The notes beneath the pieces are model-generated. The model was not told where the DNA came from. It did no database searches and worked only from the letters and a program-made list of their open reading frames with translations. Shown one piece after another: positions 14,321 to 14,632 of a DNA stretch of 14,632 nucleotides. Source of the DNA: Collinsella sp. (GTDB taxonomy: Bacteria > Actinomycetota > Coriobacteriia > Coriobacteriales > Coriobacteriaceae); contig JAIJJM010000017.1 in the NCBI GenBank assembly GCA_022728415.1, forward strand, positions 1-14,632, read 5' to 3'. The position numbers were made by a program, and so were the translations under genes. The number at the start of each line of letters is the position of its first letter. Position 1 is the stretch's first letter.

Positions 14321-14632
14321 TTACGCCTCGCGCTCGACCTCGCTCACACACTCATTTTTGATGGTACCGACGAGCGCCTGCAGCGCATCGACCACATGCG
14401 GGCGAATGTCCCCGCCAATGAGCACGAGCATGATGTCGTCGCCCACGGCCAGCTCGCCGCTCGCCAGCCACACGCGCACATAGCCGATACCCGGCATCGC
14501 GCGCGTTGCCTCGATAGCGGCCTGCACCTTTTCGGCATCGAAGCCAAACACCATGCCGCCCACCCTGTGTCCAGGTGCCACGCCACCGGTCTCGATGCCG
14601 CGTGCCTCGGATTTTGGCGTTGCGCGCACCAC
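14321..14632 (-). CDS. MoaE-like protein, C-terminal part (partial)
   Basis: The frame is open to the right edge, so the true start is outside; 103 residues are visible. The segment GIGYVRVWLASGELAVGDDI, then LVLIGGDIRPHVVDALQALV and a final 'TIKNECVSEVEREA', follows the layout of the large subunit of molybdopterin synthase (MoaE): a 'hR.G.L.vGd..v.v.v' strand pair, a 'hR..~~~A~~~~~~~iK' helix and a charged end. MoaE normally ends with a 'vPiWK.E' motif whose Lys is catalytic. Here the matching place reads NECVSEVE without that Trp-Lys, so this is either a divergent relative or a different protein with a similar fold. The gene name is therefore left empty. It ends 24 bases before the shared terminator. 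Confidence 0.6.
   Translation of the reverse strand: MVRATPKSEARGIETGGVAPGHRVGGMVFGFDAEKVQAAIEATRAMPGIGYVRVWLASGELAVGDDIMLVLIGGDIRPHVVDALQALVGTIKNECVSEVEREA

Noticed and set aside
1..14632. CRISPR array, insertion sequence or integrase
   Set aside because: No regularly spaced repeats, no transposase or recombinase motifs, and no terminal inverted repeats were seen anywhere in the window.

Overview
The window looks like part of a high-G+C gut actinobacterium of the class Coriobacteriia, most likely Collinsella or a close relative. This rests on overall gene content, codon style (ATC, CTC, GGC, GAC favoured) and the look of the purF-purM-purN block; no marker gene proves it.

Positions 1-8940 are accessory in character. 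The left edge holds the 5' end of a leftward gene (perhaps SPFH family), then a leftward tRNA-Ser(GCU)-like sequence whose D arm, anticodon loop and T arm are damaged, so it is probably a pseudo-tRNA. Four leftward genes follow in two pairs (526-2016 and 2166-2783; 5801-7417 and 7419-8636). All four proteins begin with the same two-CxxC zinc ribbon (Cys 3, 6, 17, 20). Three continue through a low-complexity linker and one membrane helix to different outward-facing domains; the fourth is multi-spanning. Between the pairs, on the + strand, lie a 452-residue protein with a C-terminal zinc finger plus a helix-turn-helix-like segment, and a 460-residue P-loop ATPase with a DUF234/PD-(D/E)XK-like C-terminus. 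The ATPase gene has its own repeat-containing promoter. A 53-codon leftward ORF that looks like the tail of a lost gene sits at 8778-8939. A strong hairpin at 8994-9039 closes the purine operon arriving from the right.

Positions 9087-12706 hold the leftward purine genes purF, purM and purN: the glutamine amidotransferase that starts the pathway, AIR synthetase and GAR transformylase. purM and purN overlap by 11 bases. purF and purM are separated by 157 bases containing two inverted repeats and a short direct repeat, which may make downstream expression conditional.

Positions 12707-14221 hold a divergent promoter region and a rightward CmpB-family multi-spanning membrane protein, closed by a strong terminator. 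The right edge carries the 3' part of a leftward gene that resembles MoaE of molybdopterin synthesis.

The most interesting part is the zinc-ribbon membrane protein family with exchanged outer domains, clustered around an ATPase and a putative DNA-binding protein and lying next to a decayed tRNA. A joint function is only a hypothesis.
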